This document shows, in pieces, positions 6,878 to 8,739 of a DNA stretch of 8,739 bases (position 1 is its first letter; each line of letters begins with the position of its first letter). This stretch comes from Myxococcota bacterium (GTDB taxonomy: Bacteria > Myxococcota > Polyangia > GCA-2747355 > JAKLHH01). Both the position numbers and the translations under genes were made by a program. Under the pieces are notes generated by a model. It had not been told where the DNA came from. It worked only from the letters and a program-made list of their open reading frames with translations, and ran no database searches. The stretch spans positions 1 to 8,739 of the forward strand of contig JAKLHH010000249.1 of assembly GCA_022710245.1 (NCBI GenBank), read 5' to 3'.

Positions 6878-7002
6878 ACGAGGGCCGCCCCCGAACCCCG
6901 AACCTCGACTCCGTGCCGCGGGAGGCCGGGCATCGCTCCATCCGCGATCGCGGTCGCGAGCTGCACGCGAGGTGTCAGCGTGGATGGCAAGGCCGTCCAC
7001 GC
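6878..7002. other. Convergent intergenic spacer
   Basis: These 125 bases lie between the stops of two converging genes. They hold a perfect 12-bp palindrome CCGCGATCGCGG (6942-6953), which contains GCGATCGC, and the strong hairpin at 6977-7003. I see no gene. Confidence 0.6.
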
Positions 7003-7003
7003 T
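6977..7003 (+). terminator. Strong 12-bp hairpin, candidate terminator of the VCBS gene
   Basis: AGCGTGGATGGC and GCCGTCCACGCT pair around an AAG loop. Eleven pairs are Watson-Crick and one is a G-U wobble when transcribed rightward. In the leftward transcript that pair becomes an A-C mismatch, so the fold favours the plus strand. It starts 100 bases after the VCBS stop and its last base is part of the opposing stop codon. No T-tract follows. Confidence 0.45.
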
Positions 7004-8739
7004 CACCGCGCGACGTGCGCAGAGCGGCGCCGTCGGCGAAGCAGGAGGAGGAGGAGGAGGGCGAGCCCGAGGTACCCACCTCCCTCGCTGGCGGCCGCGC
7101 CCGCGGCGGAGCAGGTGCAGCCAGCCTCAGCGCGGGACGCGGCGGTGTCGGCGTCCGCCCGTCGCCCGTCGCTGCCGGCGTCCGCGGCCGGGCCTCCGGC
7201 CTCGGCGCGCGCCTCGCGGGCGGCGCCGTCACCGGGGAGCGCGGAGCCGGCCGAGATCACCACGACGCCCGGGCGATCGTGGCGCACGCTCAGCGCCTGG
7301 TCACCGCCGCCGAGCGCGCGCACGACGTACCCCTCGGCGCTGAGATCGCCGCGCAGGGCGAGCGGCTGGCCGTCGAGCGTGACGCTGCCCGCGAAGGAGA
7401 GGCGGAGGTGCTCGATCCCGGATCTCTCGGTGGCCGTGTACTGCACCTTGCCGACCGCGTAGGTCACGTCCCGCAGCACGCCGGCCGAGTAGAGCACGTG
7501 GTCCTCGCGCGGCGGCGCCCACTCGGGCACCGCGGCGAAGCCATGGTAGTACATCCGCGGCGCCTCGCCGTAGCAGTCGGACCACCAGTGACCGACGGTC
7601 TCCGAGGGGCCGTCCTGGGCCTGGCCCTTGCTGTCGACCATGTACGTGGCCCAGTTGAAGGCGCGGTAGGCCCGGTCCTTGTAGACGGCGTCGCCGCTGT
7701 GCGCGTACCAGCGGGCGCAGGCGGCCGCGTGGCGCGCGGTCTGGTAGCCCATCTTCCACTTGAAGGCGTCCTGCTCGGCCACCGTGTAGGCCCCCCACTG
7801 GATGGCCGGCTCGTTGCAGTTGAAGACGAAGTGCTCCTCGGTCCAGGCGAGGAGCTTCGGCAGGTTCACGGCGAAGCCGGGATCGAAGCCCGGGTGGTCG
7901 AGCAGGTAGAGCGCGGCGTTGCTGGCGCTCAGGTTGCTCAGGTTGCTCGTGCCGCTGATCAGCGTGTCGCTGTGACCGTCCACCCAGAGGCCGTTCTTCA
8001 TCGGGTAGGTGAGCACCCAGTCCCGGGCCTTCTGGCGTGCGGCCTGGTAGGCGGCGACGTTCCCCAGGTTGGCGTCGATCAGGGAGTCGAAGAGCGCGAT
8101 GGCGCCGAACCAGTTGGCGGCGTAGTCCGAGGTGATGGCGCCGCTCTTGGCGTTCACCACGTAGGGCCAGGGCGAGCGGGTGGCGTCACCCGTCCGCACC
8201 TGCTTGGAGAGGACGTCGGCGACGGCGATCGCCGCGCTGCGATACTTGGCGTCACCCGTCAGGAGGTAGGTCCGGTAGTAGGTGAGCCCCATGTCGCCGG
8301 CGAGGTCGACGTGGACGTCGTCAAGGTGGAAGCGCCCGGTGAAGCCCTGCCACTCGATGGCCCCGGCGTCGGCCGCGGTCTGGGGGAAGCTCGGCCAGAG
8401 GTAGCTCGCGGGGGTGAGGCCGTGCGCCAGGGAGTGGTCGACGAGCTTGCGGGCGACCGCGAGCGGCGCGGCGTCGCCGGTGTAGGCAGCGTAGAGGCGG
8501 GCGGACTCGAAGATGTTGGGGATCTTCTCGCCCACGTCGTTCATCCAGGTGTCGGCGACGATGCCGCTGCCCGAGGTCTGGAAGCCGCAGTAGAGGGTGT
8601 ACATGGGCAGCGGCGCCGACGGGCCGTCGGGGACGGCCAGCAGGTACTTCCAGAGCAGGCGCAGCATCTGGTCGTAGGCCTTCTCGGCGGGCGCGGACCA
8701 GGGGAGGATCTTGCCGTCGCCGTCGAGGACCACCGTGTG
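7003..8739 (-). CDS. Six-hairpin (alpha/alpha-barrel) glycosidase-like exported protein with MYXO-CTERM tail, 5'-partial
   Basis: The frame is open to the right edge with no stop, so the N-terminus and any signal peptide lie outside the window. At least 578 residues are visible, numbered here from the codon at 8733-8731. Residues about 15-400 are helix-rich, with repeated Trp/Tyr-rich segments such as IFESARLYAAYTGD, GLTYYRTYLLTGDAKYRSAA and ARWYAHSGDAVYKDRAYRAF. Each pairs a helix with a short TGD/SGD turn, the pattern of alpha/alpha-toroid glycosidases and lyases. I cannot name the GH or PL family or the catalytic residues. A beta-rich domain follows (about 410-495), then a low-complexity Ala/Gly/Asp/Arg linker (about 496-537). 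The end is the MYXO-CTERM pattern: Gly-Cys-Thr-Cys (538-541), a Leu helix (554-565) and Arg566-570. This tail is known to be processed by a rhombosortase-like or CPBP-type protease in myxobacteria and to place proteins at the cell surface. Sugar processing is inferred from the fold only. Confidence 0.85.
   Translation of the reverse strand, partial: HTVVLDGDGKILPWSAPAEKAYDQMLRLLWKYLLAVPDGPSAPLPMYTLYCGFQTSGSGIVADTWMNDVGEKIPNIFESARLYAAYTGDAAPLAVARKLVDHSLAHGLTPASYLWPSFPQTAADAGAIEWQGFTGRFHLDDVHVDLAGDMGLTYYRTYLLTGDAKYRSAAIAVADVLSKQVRTGDATRSPWPYVVNAKSGAITSDYAANWFGAIALFDSLIDANLGNVAAYQAARQKARDWVLTYPMKNGLWVDGHSDTLISGTSNLSNLSASNAALYLLDHPGFDPGFAVNLPKLLAWTEEHFVFNCNEPAIQWGAYTVAEQDAFKWKMGYQTARHAAACARWYAHSGDAVYKDRAYRAFNWATYMVDSKGQAQDGPSETVGHWWSDCYGEAPRMYYHGFAAVPEWAPPREDHVLYSAGVLRDVTYAVGKVQYTATERSGIEHLRLSFAGSVTLDGQPLALRGDLSAEGYVVRALGGGDQALSVRHDRPGVVVISAGSALPGDGAAREARAEAGGPAADAGSDGRRADADTAASRAEAGCTCSAAGAAASEGGGYLGLALLLLLLLRRRRRSAHVAR
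7043..7060. repeat. GGA trinucleotide microsatellite inside the MYXO-CTERM helix
   Basis: Six consecutive AGG/GGA units on the plus strand read as a run of CTC leucine codons in the leftward gene and form the core of its C-terminal membrane helix. Slippage by whole units would change helix length without shifting frame. Confidence 0.8.

Noticed and set aside
4808..7006. 732-residue leftward frame opposite the VCBS gene
   Set aside because: Its Val/Asp/Gly/Arg-rich sequence is the antisense of the DxDGDG repeats and has no start signal or domain.

Overview
The window is very GC-rich DNA that looks like a myxobacterial (Myxococcota) chromosome. The evidence is a MYXO-CTERM-type tail (Gly-Cys-x-Cys, one hydrophobic helix, then five arginines) on the rightmost gene, an orphan multi-PAS hybrid histidine kinase, a lipoprotein built of FG-GAP/VCBS repeats, and long GC-rich intergenic stretches holding repeats. 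There is no rRNA, tRNA, CRISPR array, transposase or phage gene that I can support.

Layout, left to right. Bases 1-337 hold no supportable gene. A hybrid sensor kinase (PAS-PAS-HisKA-HATPase-REC) runs rightward from about 338 to 2251. It converges on a leftward gene (3526 to 2459) for an exported, probably lipid-anchored protein with two carbohydrate-binding-module-like domains and no visible catalytic domain. A 488-base gap follows (3527-4014). It contains a perfect 9-bp inverted repeat and a 99-bp element made of two direct repeats of 41 bp bounded by 14-bp inverted ends. Next is a leftward gene for a 149-residue protein of unknown function (4464 to 4015). A divergent, 367-base gap (4465-4831) with three perfect 19-bp tandem repeats separates it from a rightward 681-residue VCBS/FG-GAP lipoprotein (4832-6877). 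That gene converges, across a strong hairpin, on a leftward gene for an alpha/alpha-barrel (six-hairpin glycosidase-like) exported protein with the MYXO-CTERM tail. Its 5' end lies beyond the right edge.

How the genes fit together: three of the five genes encode exported proteins that are probably surface-anchored, two by lipoprotein signals and one by MYXO-CTERM sorting, and two of the three look glycan-related. This suggests, but does not prove, a locus for handling or displaying extracellular polysaccharide. The kinase could sense a related signal, but nothing in the sequence links it to the other genes. The genes alternate in strand, so no multigene operon is visible. I see no clear novel defence or mobile system. 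The best leads are the repeat element in 3893-3991, the unknown 149-residue protein, and the pair of exported carbohydrate-related proteins.
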